Of a stretch of 64,000 bases of DNA, positions 49,545 to 59,284 are shown piece by piece (positions within the stretch are counted from its first letter, which is position 1; each line of letters begins with the position of its first letter). The notes beneath the pieces are model-generated. The model saw nothing but the letters and a program-made list of their open reading frames with translations, had not been told where the DNA came from and searched no databases. Origin of the DNA: Flavobacterium sp. Root420 (GTDB lineage Bacteria; Bacteroidota; Bacteroidia; Flavobacteriales; Flavobacteriaceae); contig NZ_LMEF01000031.1 in the NCBI RefSeq assembly GCF_001427905.1, positions 169,352 through 233,351 of the forward strand, given 5' to 3'. The position numbers and the translations under genes were made by a program.

Positions 49545-50113
49545 AATCTCGCAAAGACACAAGGTCGCAAAGTTTTTTTTTAAGCTTTGCGACTTTTTTA
49601 TTAAATGCAACTATATTGTAGGTTTTTTCTTGGTTTTGTAAAAAAACAAAATGACAGAAAATGAGATTTCAGCTATTGTAGTTGATGTTTGTTATAAAAT
49701 ACATGTGAAGCTTGGGCCAGGATTATTAGAATCTGTTTATGAGTCAATATTATATCATGAATTAACAAAAAGGGGGGTGTCAGTGGAAAGACATAAACAA
49801 TTGCCGGTACTTTGGGATGGAATTCAATTAGATATCGGATTTAGATCCGATTTGATAGTTGAAAATAAAGTTATTTTAGAGATAAGTCAATCGAGCGAAT
49901 TACGGACATCCACGCAAAACAAGTTTTGACGTATCTTAAAATCACAAAAATGAAATTAGGTCTACTAATTAACTTTAATGTACCAATCATCAAATTAGGA
50001 ATCAAAAGAGTAGTTTCTAATCTTTAGACATCTCAACTTAAAAACTTAAATTATAGATAAAGAAAAGTCGCAAAGCTTAAAAAAACTTTGCGACTCTGCG
50101 TCTTTGCGAGATT
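49545..50113. repeat. 569-bp inverted-repeat element carrying a GxxExxY gene
   Basis: Arms 49545-49596 and 50064-50113 are inverted repeats of each other over about 50 bases (AATCTCGCAAAGAC..., ...AAGCTTTGCGACTTT, few differences). Each arm also folds on itself (GTCGCAAAG...CTTTGCGAC) and can act as a terminator. The only gene inside is the frameshifted GxxExxY gene. Related arms occur at 62422-62553 without cargo. Confidence 0.7.
49651..50027 (+). pseudogene. GxxExxY (PD-(D/E)xK-like) protein gene, frameshifted at the ExK motif
   Basis: The first frame gives 'KIHVKLGPGLLESVYESILY' (the GxxExxY signature at about 23-30), 'LDIGFRSDLIVENKVILEI' and then runs out into 'SQSSELRTSTQNKF'. The next frame continues the family: 'KSIERITDIHAKQVLTYLKI', then 'MKLGLLINFNVPIIKLGIKR' and a stop at 50025. 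Insertion of one A after 49884 would restore 'LEIKSIERITDIHAKQ'. So a single-base deletion lies exactly between the E and K of the predicted nuclease motif D-x(n)-E-x-K. Function of the family is not known. Confidence 0.85.
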
Positions 50114-50124
50114 AATAAAAAAAA

Positions 50125-51870
50125 TTATTTACGCTCACCAATTTGCTGACGCCACATAGCATAATACAAACCTTTTTCCAGAATTAAATCTTCGTGTTTT
50201 CCTTGTTCGATGATTTTACCTTGTTCCAAAACAAATATTTTATCGGCATGCATTACTGTCGATAAGCGGTGTGCAATTAAAACGGTAATTCTGTTCTTGT
50301 CTGATATATTTCGAATCGTTGCGTTAATTTCTTCTTCAGTAATAGAATCTAATGCAGAAGTTGCTTCATCAAAAATCAATAAATTTGGATTTCGTAGAAT
50401 AGCTCGGGCGATTGATAAACGTTGTTTTTCTCCACCGGAAACTTTAATTCCGCCTTCACCGATGGTGGTGTTTAAGCCATCTTCGGCACGTCTTAATAAT
50501 TTTTCACAACTTGCTCTTTTTAGGGCATCATATAGATCGTCGTCAGTTGCATTTGGTTTTACAAACAATAAATTCTCACGAATCGTTCCTGAAAATAATT
50601 GTGCATCCTGCGTTACAAAACCTAATTGTTTTCTTAAATCTAATAAATCAATTTCAGTTGAATCAATTTCGTTATACAGAACCTGACCTTCAGCAGGCGT
50701 ATATAATCCCACCAATAATTTTACTAAAGTTGTTTTTCCGGAGCCTGATGGCCCAACAAATGCAATGGTTTCTCCCTGTTTGATTTCAAAATTAATATTT
50801 TCAACCGCTTTGAATTTAGCAGTTTTATGTTTGAAACTTACATTCGAAAAAAGCAATGACTGAATCGCCCCAACATGTTTTGGGTTTTTTGGGCGAAATT
50901 CCTTTGGTGCACTCAATAAAGTTTTGAAGTTTTCCATAGAAACTTTGGTTTCATTCAAAGCGATGATGAAATTCCCCAATTCCTGTAAAGGTCCAAAAAT
51001 GAAAAAGGTAAAAAATACCATGGTCAGTAAATCACCCACAATAATTTTTCCTCCAAATAAAAAATAATATAAAGTAAAAACCACACAGGTTCTTAAAAAA
51101 TGAACCGTTGTTCCCTGAATAAAACTCAAACTTCTGATAAAACGGATTTTCTCCAATTCCAAATGAAGGATTTTAAAAGTGTTTAAATTCAGACGTTTTT
51201 CTTCCTGATAGGTTAATCCAAGACTTTTTACAAGCTCAATGTTTCGTAAACTCTCTGTTGTTGAACCCGCTAAAGCATTAGTTTGATTTACGATTTTTTT
51301 AGAAACAATTTTAATCTTTTTTCCCAAATACGAACTTACCAAAGCAATAATTGGAGCAGTAACTAAAAAGATAAGAGAAATTCGATAATCGATTCGGGCA
51401 ACGTAGAGAATAACAAATATGAATCCGATTACGGTTTGAAAAATCAAAGAGATAGAAAGCGTAATTAATTTCTCAGAATCAGAACGCACTTTGGTTAGTT
51501 TACTCAAAGTCTCACCGCTACGTTGGTCTTCGAATTCGGCGTAAGGCAAATCAAGGGATTTCTTGATTCCGTCTGTATACATTTGCGCTCCCGTTCGCTG
51601 AATAACGACATTGGTGAAGTAATCCTGAAAATTTTTGGTAATTCTGGAAACCATTGCGGCCCCAAGTGAAAGCCCAAGCCAGAATGATAAAGATTTAATA
51701 AAACCGATTTCATTTCCAGCATATTTGTGCAATCCAACACCGCAATCCTGCATTAATTTACCGGTAATAATAGAGTCAGATAAGCTGAAACAGATATTTA
51801 TAGAGGCCATAATCAAAGCAAAAAACAAAAGCATTTTGTGTTTGATTATATAAGAATATAATAATTTCAT
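50125..51870 (-). CDS. ABC transporter, fused permease and ATPase
   Basis: A 581-residue half-transporter of the MsbA/LmrA type: six-helix transmembrane domain (about 15-300, 'RSGETLSKLTKVRSDSEKLI') and an ATPase with Walker A 'GPSGSGKTTLVKLL' near 370, signature 'VSGGEKQRLSIARAI' near 475, Walker B 'LLIFDEATSALD' and switch 'IAHRLS'. It would work as a homodimer exporting lipids, peptides or drugs. No C39 domain, so it is not the RiPP exporter. It ends beside the inverted-repeat element. Confidence 0.93.
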   Translation of the reverse strand: MKLLYSYIIKHKMLLFFALIMASINICFSLSDSIITGKLMQDCGVGLHKYAGNEIGFIKSLSFWLGLSLGAAMVSRITKNFQDYFTNVVIQRTGAQMYTDGIKKSLDLPYAEFEDQRSGETLSKLTKVRSDSEKLITLSISLIFQTVIGFIFVILYVARIDYRISLIFLVTAPIIALVSSYLGKKIKIVSKKIVNQTNALAGSTTESLRNIELVKSLGLTYQEEKRLNLNTFKILHLELEKIRFIRSLSFIQGTTVHFLRTCVVFTLYYFLFGGKIIVGDLLTMVFFTFFIFGPLQELGNFIIALNETKVSMENFKTLLSAPKEFRPKNPKHVGAIQSLLFSNVSFKHKTAKFKAVENINFEIKQGETIAFVGPSGSGKTTLVKLLVGLYTPAEGQVLYNEIDSTEIDLLDLRKQLGFVTQDAQLFSGTIRENLLFVKPNATDDDLYDALKRASCEKLLRRAEDGLNTTIGEGGIKVSGGEKQRLSIARAILRNPNLLIFDEATSALDSITEEEINATIRNISDKNRITVLIAHRLSTVMHADKIFVLEQGKIIEQGKHEDLILEKGLYYAMWRQQIGERK

Positions 51871-52156
51871 AAGTGAATTTTAGTTTATGGAAGATGCAAA
51901 AGTAAGGAATAGTTTTAGTTAGTGAAGTTGATTTATGTTATTATAAATGTAATTTTTTTAAATGGTGAACCGCCAGCATTTTCTTTAAGTTTGAATATTT
52001 ATTTTTTTTATTAAAATACTTAACTTGCCTATGCTGCTTAGCTTTAATGTATTAAGAAGTATTTAAATTATTATATGTTTTGATTGTGGAATTCCGTAAG
52101 GTTTTGATTTTGGGTTGTATTACGTTTGCAGTAATTACAAATTTAACCTAATCAAA

Positions 52157-52936
52157 ATGAAAAAAATTTTATGCCTTTTTGGTGCTTTATCAATCGCACT
52201 GATGACTTCTTGTTCTAGTGATGATTCATCGACTGATGTAGCATCTGAAACATTATTACCAAAAAAAATGGTTGAAACAACTGTTGAAAATGGACAGTCA
52301 GGTAGTATTACTTATACTATAACTTACGACGGAAATAAGTTGAAAGATATTGCGCTTTCTGATGCTTCAAGATCTGTTTATACTTATACAGGCGATGTTA
52401 TAACTAAAGTTGAGTTGTATAGATCAAGTGTTTTATACTCTACAGATGTTTATGCATATGAAAACGGAAAATTAGTTTCTAAAATTACTACTAAAGCCTT
52501 TAGTACTAGTCCTCAGCAAAAATTGACTTTCGTTTATAACGCAAACGGAACAGTTAACGCAAACGAGTCTGAAATAAGCAATAAGGTGGAAATTAAATAT
52601 GATACAACTACACTTTATACTTTTTCAAATGGGAACATAGTTTCTTCTGAATATATAAATGGAGAGAGAGACAAAATCACAAGTACATTTGATGATAAAA
52701 AAAGTCCTTTTACAAATGTAACCGGAGTAAAACTTTTGTTGAATTTAGATGAAACTTTTGATTTTTATTCTGCAAATAATGAGCTAACTACCACTACGGT
52801 AAGTTATGATAGCACTGGAAAAGTTACTCATACGGAAACCTTGACTGCTACTAACAAATACAATGCAAATAATTTTCTTACTGAAATATTTGTTGGAGAT
52901 GCCAAAAATTCTGAAAAATTTGAATTTACTTATTAA
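52157..52936 (+). CDS. Uncharacterised lipoprotein
   Basis: A 259-residue protein starting at ATG 52157, which gives a typical lipoprotein signal ('KKILCLFGALSIALMTSCSS', Cys near 19). A longer frame from 52115 adds 14 residues without signal character and is less likely. The mature part is a series of beta strands with repeated 'YxYxxGKL' and 'TxxYxxNGxxxxxE' patterns, like the RHS/YD-type or DUF4595-like lipoproteins of Bacteroidota. The Asp/Ser run after the Cys (SSDDSS) is the surface-export-like linker often seen in this group. Function unknown. Confidence 0.78.
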   Translation: MKKILCLFGALSIALMTSCSSDDSSTDVASETLLPKKMVETTVENGQSGSITYTITYDGNKLKDIALSDASRSVYTYTGDVITKVELYRSSVLYSTDVYAYENGKLVSKITTKAFSTSPQQKLTFVYNANGTVNANESEISNKVEIKYDTTTLYTFSNGNIVSSEYINGERDKITSTFDDKKSPFTNVTGVKLLLNLDETFDFYSANNELTTTTVSYDSTGKVTHTETLTATNKYNANNFLTEIFVGDAKNSEKFEFTY

Positions 52937-52954
52937 TTTTTTCATAATTAATAT

Positions 52955-52994
52955 AAAATCCCAATCGACAATAATAGCTGATTGGGATTTTTTA
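52955..52994 (+). terminator. Intrinsic terminator after the lipoprotein gene
   Basis: AAAATCCCAATC...GATTGGGATTTTTT hairpin with a 13-base loop. Confidence 0.85.
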
Positions 52995-53036
52995 ATCTAT
53001 AAATGGTTTTTAAACTGTATTTTTGAATAAAAAATT

Positions 53037-53996
53037 ATGCAATTCAGAACCCAAATCCCACTATCAAAATCTAATAATCCGATCGATTATAATTCGAAAG
53101 TGCTTTCTTTTGGCTCTTGTTTTGCAGAAAACATGGCTGATAAATTCGATTATTTCAAGTTTCAGAATGAAACAAATCCATTTGGGATAATCTTCAATCC
53201 GGTTTCGATTGAGAAAGTAATTGAAAGAACGGTTAATGAAAACTGGTTTACAGAAAAAGACGTTTTCTTTCATAACGAACGCTGGCATTCTTATGAAGTG
53301 CATTCTGATTTAAGCAATTCAGATCGACAGGAACTACTTGAAACTTTAAATAAAGCGATTTCTGAAACCAACAAGCAATTAAAAGAAGCAACGCACATTA
53401 TTATCACTTATGGAACGTCCTGGATTTATAGAAATCTACAAAGTGAAGAAATCGTAGCCAATTGCCATAAAGTACCACAAAAACAATTCTCAAAAGAATT
53501 ATTGCCGGTTGATGTCATTCAAAAAAGCATTCAAAATACAATCGATTTAATTCAGACTTTAAATCCAGGTATAAACCTCATTTTTACCATTTCGCCAGTC
53601 CGCCACATCAAAGACGGCTTCGCAGAAAACCAACTAAGTAAATCGCACTTATTTACGGCAGTTCATCAGGTTCTAAAAACTCATAACTCAAAACTCATAA
53701 CTCATAACTATTTTCCTTCTTACGAAATAATGATGGATGAACTGCGAGATTATCGCTTTTATACAGAAGATATGTTGCACCCAAATCAGGTGGCAATAGA
53801 TTACATCTGGCATAAATTCAGTGAAAATTATATTTCGGAAGAAAGCATTTCTCTAATGCAGGAAGTAGATGAAATTCAAAAAAGCCTGCGTCATCGAAGC
53901 TTCAATCCAGAATCAGAACAACATCAAAAATTCCTTGCTAAACTTCAGCAAAAAATAAAGTCTTTGGGAGAAAGATGGCCTAATATTAAATTTTAA
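53037..53996 (+). CDS. GSCFA domain-containing protein
   Basis: A 319-residue protein with the name-giving motif 'GSCFAENMADKFD' at 26-38, followed by 'NPFGIIFNP', 'ITYGTSWIYR' and 'TISPVRHIKDG'. It ends with 'DMLHPNQVAIDYIW', which holds the D-x2-H-P motif of SGNH-type hydrolases. GSCFA proteins are thought to be SGNH-like esterases or acyltransferases related to the PC-esterase group. The Ser of GSC would be the nucleophile and the Asp/His of DMLHP complete the triad. Cytoplasmic, no signal. TATTTTTG at 53018-53025 is a possible promoter box. Substrate unknown. Confidence 0.9.
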   Translation: MQFRTQIPLSKSNNPIDYNSKVLSFGSCFAENMADKFDYFKFQNETNPFGIIFNPVSIEKVIERTVNENWFTEKDVFFHNERWHSYEVHSDLSNSDRQELLETLNKAISETNKQLKEATHIIITYGTSWIYRNLQSEEIVANCHKVPQKQFSKELLPVDVIQKSIQNTIDLIQTLNPGINLIFTISPVRHIKDGFAENQLSKSHLFTAVHQVLKTHNSKLITHNYFPSYEIMMDELRDYRFYTEDMLHPNQVAIDYIWHKFSENYISEESISLMQEVDEIQKSLRHRSFNPESEQHQKFLAKLQQKIKSLGERWPNIKF

Positions 53997-54190
53997 AAAC
54001 AAATTTTTCGTGTCTTAGAGCCTTTGTGGCAAAATATTAGAAGTAGGATAATGATTATTTGTCAGTAAAATTCTAGAATATTTGAGCATAATTATGTAAA
54101 TTGTTAAGGTTTAAATTTTTCAATTTTGTAAACTGTCGAAATACAGCTTTATAATAATGCAACTTTAATCTAAATGTGTTTTATTGACGT

Positions 54191-57100
54191 ATGAATACAA
54201 AAACAATTCATTTTCTTAAAAAAACACTACGTGTACTCCTATGGTGCGTGGGTTCTATCGTCGCACTTTTATTGCTTGTCATTATTTTAATCCAGGTTCC
54301 ATCGGTTCAGAATTTAGTTAAGGACAAAGCGATTACTTATCTGCACGATAAGATCAAAACCAAAGTTTCCTTAGATCATATTTCGATTAAATTTCCAAAA
54401 GATGTAGTCTTGGAAGGTTTTTATTTTGAAGATCAAAAGAAAGATACTTTGCTGGCCGGTAAACGCTTAGTTGTAGATGTCGATTTGTTTAAATTGGTTA
54501 GTAGTGAATTGGAGATCAATTCTGTTTCTTTAGAAAACACTACGGCCAATATTTCCAGAAATAAAGAGGGTGTTTTCAATTTCGATTATATTATAAAAGC
54601 GTTCGAGTCAAAAGAGCTTGAAAAACCAAAAGATCCGGATAGTAAACCTTTTAAAATATCTGTTGTAAAAGTAAATCTCGATAATATCAAATTCAATTTT
54701 AAAGATGATTATTCTAAAAATGATGTTCGGGTAAAACTGACCCATTTTGATACGAAATTCAAAGAATTTGATTTGGATAAAATGAATTTCAATATTCCAA
54801 ATATTGCTTTAAATGGATTAAAAGTCGTTTTGAATCAGGATGTTGTCGAGAAAATTGCTGAAGTTTCGGTAAAAACAGTTGATACGATTTCGAAAAGAAA
54901 AGATTTCAGTTTAAAGCTTGGGAAAATCAGTTTATCAAAAATTGATATCGCATACGATAATAAAGATTCCAAATTAGATTCGGGAATCAAACTAGGCAAT
55001 TTAGACTTATCAGTGAATAAAATTGATATGAACAATCAGCTTTTGGATTTTGATACTTTCGAATTGAAAAATCTAAAAGGGAATTTACGCTTGGGTGCCA
55101 AAGACAAACAAATTCAGGCGCCGAGTTTAGATACAACTTCAATCAAACAGTCAGGCTGGAAAGTCAAACTGGCTGATGTTAATTTAGAGAACATCGCTTT
55201 CAAATTTGATGATATGCAATCCAAACCGCTTTCAAAAGGAATCGATTACAGTCACATGGATTTGGATAAATTCAATTTTAAAGCCGAGAAACTATATTAT
55301 GGAAATGATACGATTTCAGGAAATATAAAATCTCTTGCTGTAAACGATAAAAGCGGATTGCAGATTCAATCTTTAAAAACCGATTTCTTTTACGGTCCCA
55401 AAAATGCTTCTGTGGATAATTTATATTTGAGAACACCACAAACCCTTCTTCAGAATAAAATTAAAATTGCCTATCCTTCGCTTAACGCTTTAAAAAAGGA
55501 TATTGCCAATCTGAGCCTTGATGCTAATTTAAATCAGTCTAAAATCGGTTTTAGAGACATTTTATTATTTGCTCCGGATTTACAAAAAACAAATCCGTTT
55601 AAAAGTAATCCAAATGCGATTTTATATTTGAATACTCGCTTGAGCGGGAAGGTAAAAGATTTGAATATTCCGCAATTCGAAATGAGCGGAATCGGAACGA
55701 CAAAAGTTTCTCTTTCAGGGAAAATCAAAGGACTTCCAGATGCTCAAAAAGCGTATTACGATTTAGATATTAAGAAGCTTTCAAGCACTTCAAAAGATAT
55801 TTACGGTTTTGTACCAGTAGGCACAATTCCGAAAAACATTCAATTGCCTTCTCAATTGAGTTTGCAGGGAAAATTTAAAGGTTCTGTGCAGAATTTCAAA
55901 ACGAATCTGGCTTTAAACAGTAGTTTCGGAAATGCAAAAGTTGATGCATTATTTGATCAGCGTGTCAAAAAAAGAGAGAAATACGATGCAACTGTTTATT
56001 TATTAGATTTTGATTTAGGAAGATTAATCAAAAACGACTCCATCGGAAAAGTTACGCTTAAAGCGAAAATAAAAGGAAAAGGTTTAGATCCAAAAACGGC
56101 GCAGGCAGATCTGGATGGTTTGGTTCAGAAAGCGGTTTTCAATAAATATACCTACAGAGATTTAGCTTTAAAAGGAAATATCGAAAACGGATCTTTCGCT
56201 GTAAAATCAGGAATGAAAGATCCGAATTTAAATTTTGATTTAACAGCCAGCGGAAATACAAAAGATAAATATCCATCTGTTCAATTAAAACTAAACCTTG
56301 ATATTGCCGATTTAGAAAAACTGCATCTTCACGCCGGACCAATGAAATTGCGTGGAAATGTTGATGCCGATATCGCCAATAGTAATCCGGATTTTTTAAA
56401 TGGAAAAGTGTTTTTTTCGAACATTCAGGTTTTACAGGATAAGGAACCAATTGTTTTAGATTCGATTCGTGTAATCGCTTTTTCAGATGAAAGCCGAAAT
56501 AATATTAAAATCTCCTCTCAGTTTTTAAAAGCGGAAGTGGACGGAAAATACAAATTGCCAACTCTGGCATCGGCAATAAAAAAATCACTTTCAAAATACA
56601 TTGATTTAAAAAATCCGAAAGTAAACGGAGAATCTGATGAACAGCGTTTGGCTTTCACATTGACGATTGATAACGATCCAATTCTTTTTAAACTGGTTCC
56701 GAAATTAACAGGCTTAGAACCTCTGAAAATCGAAGGGAAATACAATAACGTAACCGATTCTTTAGAAATAAAAGGAACTATTCCGAGAATTGTTTATGCC
56801 GATAATACTATAGCCGACGGAAAAATAAATATAGAAGCCAAAGAAAATGCATTGGAATATCAAATTTCGGTGGCAACAATTGAAAGTGGTTCTTTGAAAA
56901 TTCCGTTCACGAGTTTGTCGGGAAAAGTTGAAAACAATATTTTGGATTATGCACTTGAAGTAAAAGATGCAAAAGACAAACAACAGTATTTTATTGCCGG
57001 CGAATTTAAAGCAGAAGATTCTAAAAACATCTTCATAATAGATGCAGAAAACTTTGTGCTGAATTATGATAAATGGAATATTGATCCTGAAAACTCGGTT

Positions 57101-59284
57101 GAATTTGGAGGAAAAAGACTTTATGTCAGTAAATTCAACATAGAAAATTCGGGTAACCAGCTTAAAATTCAATCACAGGGAACTCAGGATAATGCGCCAC
57201 TTCAGGTTGATTTTGTAAACTTCAAAATCGAGACCATTATGAATATGGTCAAAAAAGATAAATTGTTAATGCAGGGACTGATCAACGGAAATGCTGTTGC
57301 CGAAAATGTAATGACAAAACCCACTTTTACATCAGATATAAAAATTGATGATTTTGCTTTTAAAGGTGAACCAGTTGGTGATATTGCTGTTAAAGTAGAT
57401 AATAAAACCAATGATTTATTGAATGCCAATGTCACACTGACTGGCAAAGATAACGACGTAAATCTGACAGGAACATATAGTGTCGCCAATGGAAATCTGG
57501 ACTTTAATCTTGATTTGAATAAACTGAATATCAAAAGTATTCAGGGTTTCAGTATGGACAATATAAAGGAAGGAAGCGGTTATTTATCAGGAGATTTTAA
57601 AATTACAGGAAATGCCAGCGCACCAAAAGTGAATGGAGAATTAAATTTTAATGATGCCGGTTTCAGAGTGACGAAATTCAATTCTTATTTTAAAACGGCC
57701 AACGAAAAAATTACGCTTCAAAATGACGTAATTACTTTTGACAGCTTCACCCTTAATGATGAAAATGATAATAAGCTGACGATAAACGGAACTATTAAAT
57801 CGGCAGATTATACCAATTTTGATTTTGGGTTGACTGTAGTTGCAGACGATTTTAGAGCCATTCATTCTAAAGAAAAAGACAACGATTTATTTTACGGCGA
57901 TTTGATTTTAGATGCCAAACTGAATGTCAAAGGAACACTTGAAAATCCTATTGTGGGAGGTACTATCAAAATCAAAGACGAAACAAAATTTTCAGTTGTT
58001 TTGCCTCAGTCCGATCCATCAATTGCAGATAGAGAAGGAATTGTCGAGTTTGTAGATGAGGATAATCTCTATCTGAAACAAACAGCTGAGATGAAAGAAA
58101 AACTGGATCAGTCAGAGTTACTTGGTATGGATGTTAATGTTGCAATTTCAATAGATAAAGAAGCTGATCTTACATTAGTAATTGATAAAGGAAATGGAGA
58201 TTATTTAAATCTAAAAGGCGTAGCGGAATTGACAGGCGGAATTGACCCATCGGGAAAAACAACTTTAACTGGTAAATATGAATTTTCAGATGGTGCTTAT
58301 GAAATGAATTTCAATATGATCCGTAGAAAATTCAATATTCAGAAAGGAAGTTATATTATCTGGAACGGTGAACCAACGATGGCGAATGTAAATATTACAG
58401 CAATTTATAAAGTTGAAGCGGCGCCAATCGATTTGCTTGGAAATCAGTTAGGAAATGACTCTCAAACCATTAAAAACACCTATAAACAAAAAATACCATT
58501 TCAGACTTTATTGAAAATGAATGGCGAATTAATGAAGCCTGAAATTACTTTTGATATTGTTCTGCCGGACGGAAATTATGATGTGTCATCAGCAATTGTA
58601 GAAACCACACAGCAAAAACTGGAACAATTAAGGCAAGAGCCAGCCGAATTAAACAAACAGGTTTTTGCCCTTTTATTATTGAACAGATTTATTGGCGAAA
58701 ATCCGTTTGCCAGTGAAAGCGGTGGAACCAGCGCAGAATCATTGGCAAGGCAAAGTGTGAGTAAAATTCTTTCTCAACAATTAAATGATTTGGCTGGAGA
58801 GTTGATCTCCGGAGTTCAATTAGAATTCGATCTGGAATCTACAGATGATTATACAACTGGAACCAGAGAAAACAGAACCGACTTAAATGTTGGGGTTTCT
58901 AAAAAGCTTTTAGATGATCGTTTGAAAGTTACCGTTGGAAGTAGTTTCGCTGTTGAAGGCCAGGAACGTGCTAACGAAGAAAGTACCAATATTGCCGGTG
59001 ATGTGGCATTGGATTATCAATTAACCAAAGACGGGCGTTATATGCTTCGTGCTTATCGAAAAAATGAATATCAGGTTGCCGTTGAAGGTCAGGTTATTGA
59101 AACGGGAGTTGCTTTTATTATTACGATGAGTTACAATAAATTTAGAGAGCTTTTCCACAGAAGTTTGGCAGAAAAAGAAATGATTAAAGAAGAAAAACTG
59201 CGCAAGGAAAAGAGAAAACTCAAAGAAAAAGAAGAGAAAGAGAAAGACGAAAATCAATTAGAAGGAGATGAGCAAAAAACATAG
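54191..59284 (+). CDS. tamB: TamB-like translocation and assembly module protein
   Basis: A 1697-residue protein with one N-terminal transmembrane helix (about 14-35, 'VLLWCVGSIVALLLLVIILI') followed by a very long stretch of short amphipathic beta strands (the AsmA/TamB beta-groove) and the conserved DUF490/TamB C-terminal domain from about 1280 on ('FSVVLPQSDPSIADREGIVE', 'YEFSDGAYEMNFNMIRRKFN', 'NVNITAIYKVEAAPIDLL'). Spanning the periplasm, TamB-type proteins move phospholipid or assist outer membrane assembly. The C-terminal tail is highly charged. It overlaps the next gene (TamL) by 17 bases, as expected for partner subunits. Confidence 0.94.
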   Translation: MNTKTIHFLKKTLRVLLWCVGSIVALLLLVIILIQVPSVQNLVKDKAITYLHDKIKTKVSLDHISIKFPKDVVLEGFYFEDQKKDTLLAGKRLVVDVDLFKLVSSELEINSVSLENTTANISRNKEGVFNFDYIIKAFESKELEKPKDPDSKPFKISVVKVNLDNIKFNFKDDYSKNDVRVKLTHFDTKFKEFDLDKMNFNIPNIALNGLKVVLNQDVVEKIAEVSVKTVDTISKRKDFSLKLGKISLSKIDIAYDNKDSKLDSGIKLGNLDLSVNKIDMNNQLLDFDTFELKNLKGNLRLGAKDKQIQAPSLDTTSIKQSGWKVKLADVNLENIAFKFDDMQSKPLSKGIDYSHMDLDKFNFKAEKLYYGNDTISGNIKSLAVNDKSGLQIQSLKTDFFYGPKNASVDNLYLRTPQTLLQNKIKIAYPSLNALKKDIANLSLDANLNQSKIGFRDILLFAPDLQKTNPFKSNPNAILYLNTRLSGKVKDLNIPQFEMSGIGTTKVSLSGKIKGLPDAQKAYYDLDIKKLSSTSKDIYGFVPVGTIPKNIQLPSQLSLQGKFKGSVQNFKTNLALNSSFGNAKVDALFDQRVKKREKYDATVYLLDFDLGRLIKNDSIGKVTLKAKIKGKGLDPKTAQADLDGLVQKAVFNKYTYRDLALKGNIENGSFAVKSGMKDPNLNFDLTASGNTKDKYPSVQLKLNLDIADLEKLHLHAGPMKLRGNVDADIANSNPDFLNGKVFFSNIQVLQDKEPIVLDSIRVIAFSDESRNNIKISSQFLKAEVDGKYKLPTLASAIKKSLSKYIDLKNPKVNGESDEQRLAFTLTIDNDPILFKLVPKLTGLEPLKIEGKYNNVTDSLEIKGTIPRIVYADNTIADGKINIEAKENALEYQISVATIESGSLKIPFTSLSGKVENNILDYALEVKDAKDKQQYFIAGEFKAEDSKNIFIIDAENFVLNYDKWNIDPENSVEFGGKRLYVSKFNIENSGNQLKIQSQGTQDNAPLQVDFVNFKIETIMNMVKKDKLLMQGLINGNAVAENVMTKPTFTSDIKIDDFAFKGEPVGDIAVKVDNKTNDLLNANVTLTGKDNDVNLTGTYSVANGNLDFNLDLNKLNIKSIQGFSMDNIKEGSGYLSGDFKITGNASAPKVNGELNFNDAGFRVTKFNSYFKTANEKITLQNDVITFDSFTLNDENDNKLTINGTIKSADYTNFDFGLTVVADDFRAIHSKEKDNDLFYGDLILDAKLNVKGTLENPIVGGTIKIKDETKFSVVLPQSDPSIADREGIVEFVDEDNLYLKQTAEMKEKLDQSELLGMDVNVAISIDKEADLTLVIDKGNGDYLNLKGVAELTGGIDPSGKTTLTGKYEFSDGAYEMNFNMIRRKFNIQKGSYIIWNGEPTMANVNITAIYKVEAAPIDLLGNQLGNDSQTIKNTYKQKIPFQTLLKMNGELMKPEITFDIVLPDGNYDVSSAIVETTQQKLEQLRQEPAELNKQVFALLLLNRFIGENPFASESGGTSAESLARQSVSKILSQQLNDLAGELISGVQLEFDLESTDDYTTGTRENRTDLNVGVSKKLLDDRLKVTVGSSFAVEGQERANEESTNIAGDVALDYQLTKDGRYMLRAYRKNEYQVAVEGQVIETGVAFIITMSYNKFRELFHRSLAEKEMIKEEKLRKEKRKLKEKEEKEKDENQLEGDEQKT

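Noticed and set aside
50125..51870. Second RiPP exporter
   Set aside because: No C39 domain and no link to the RiPP locus; an MsbA-like general exporter fits better.
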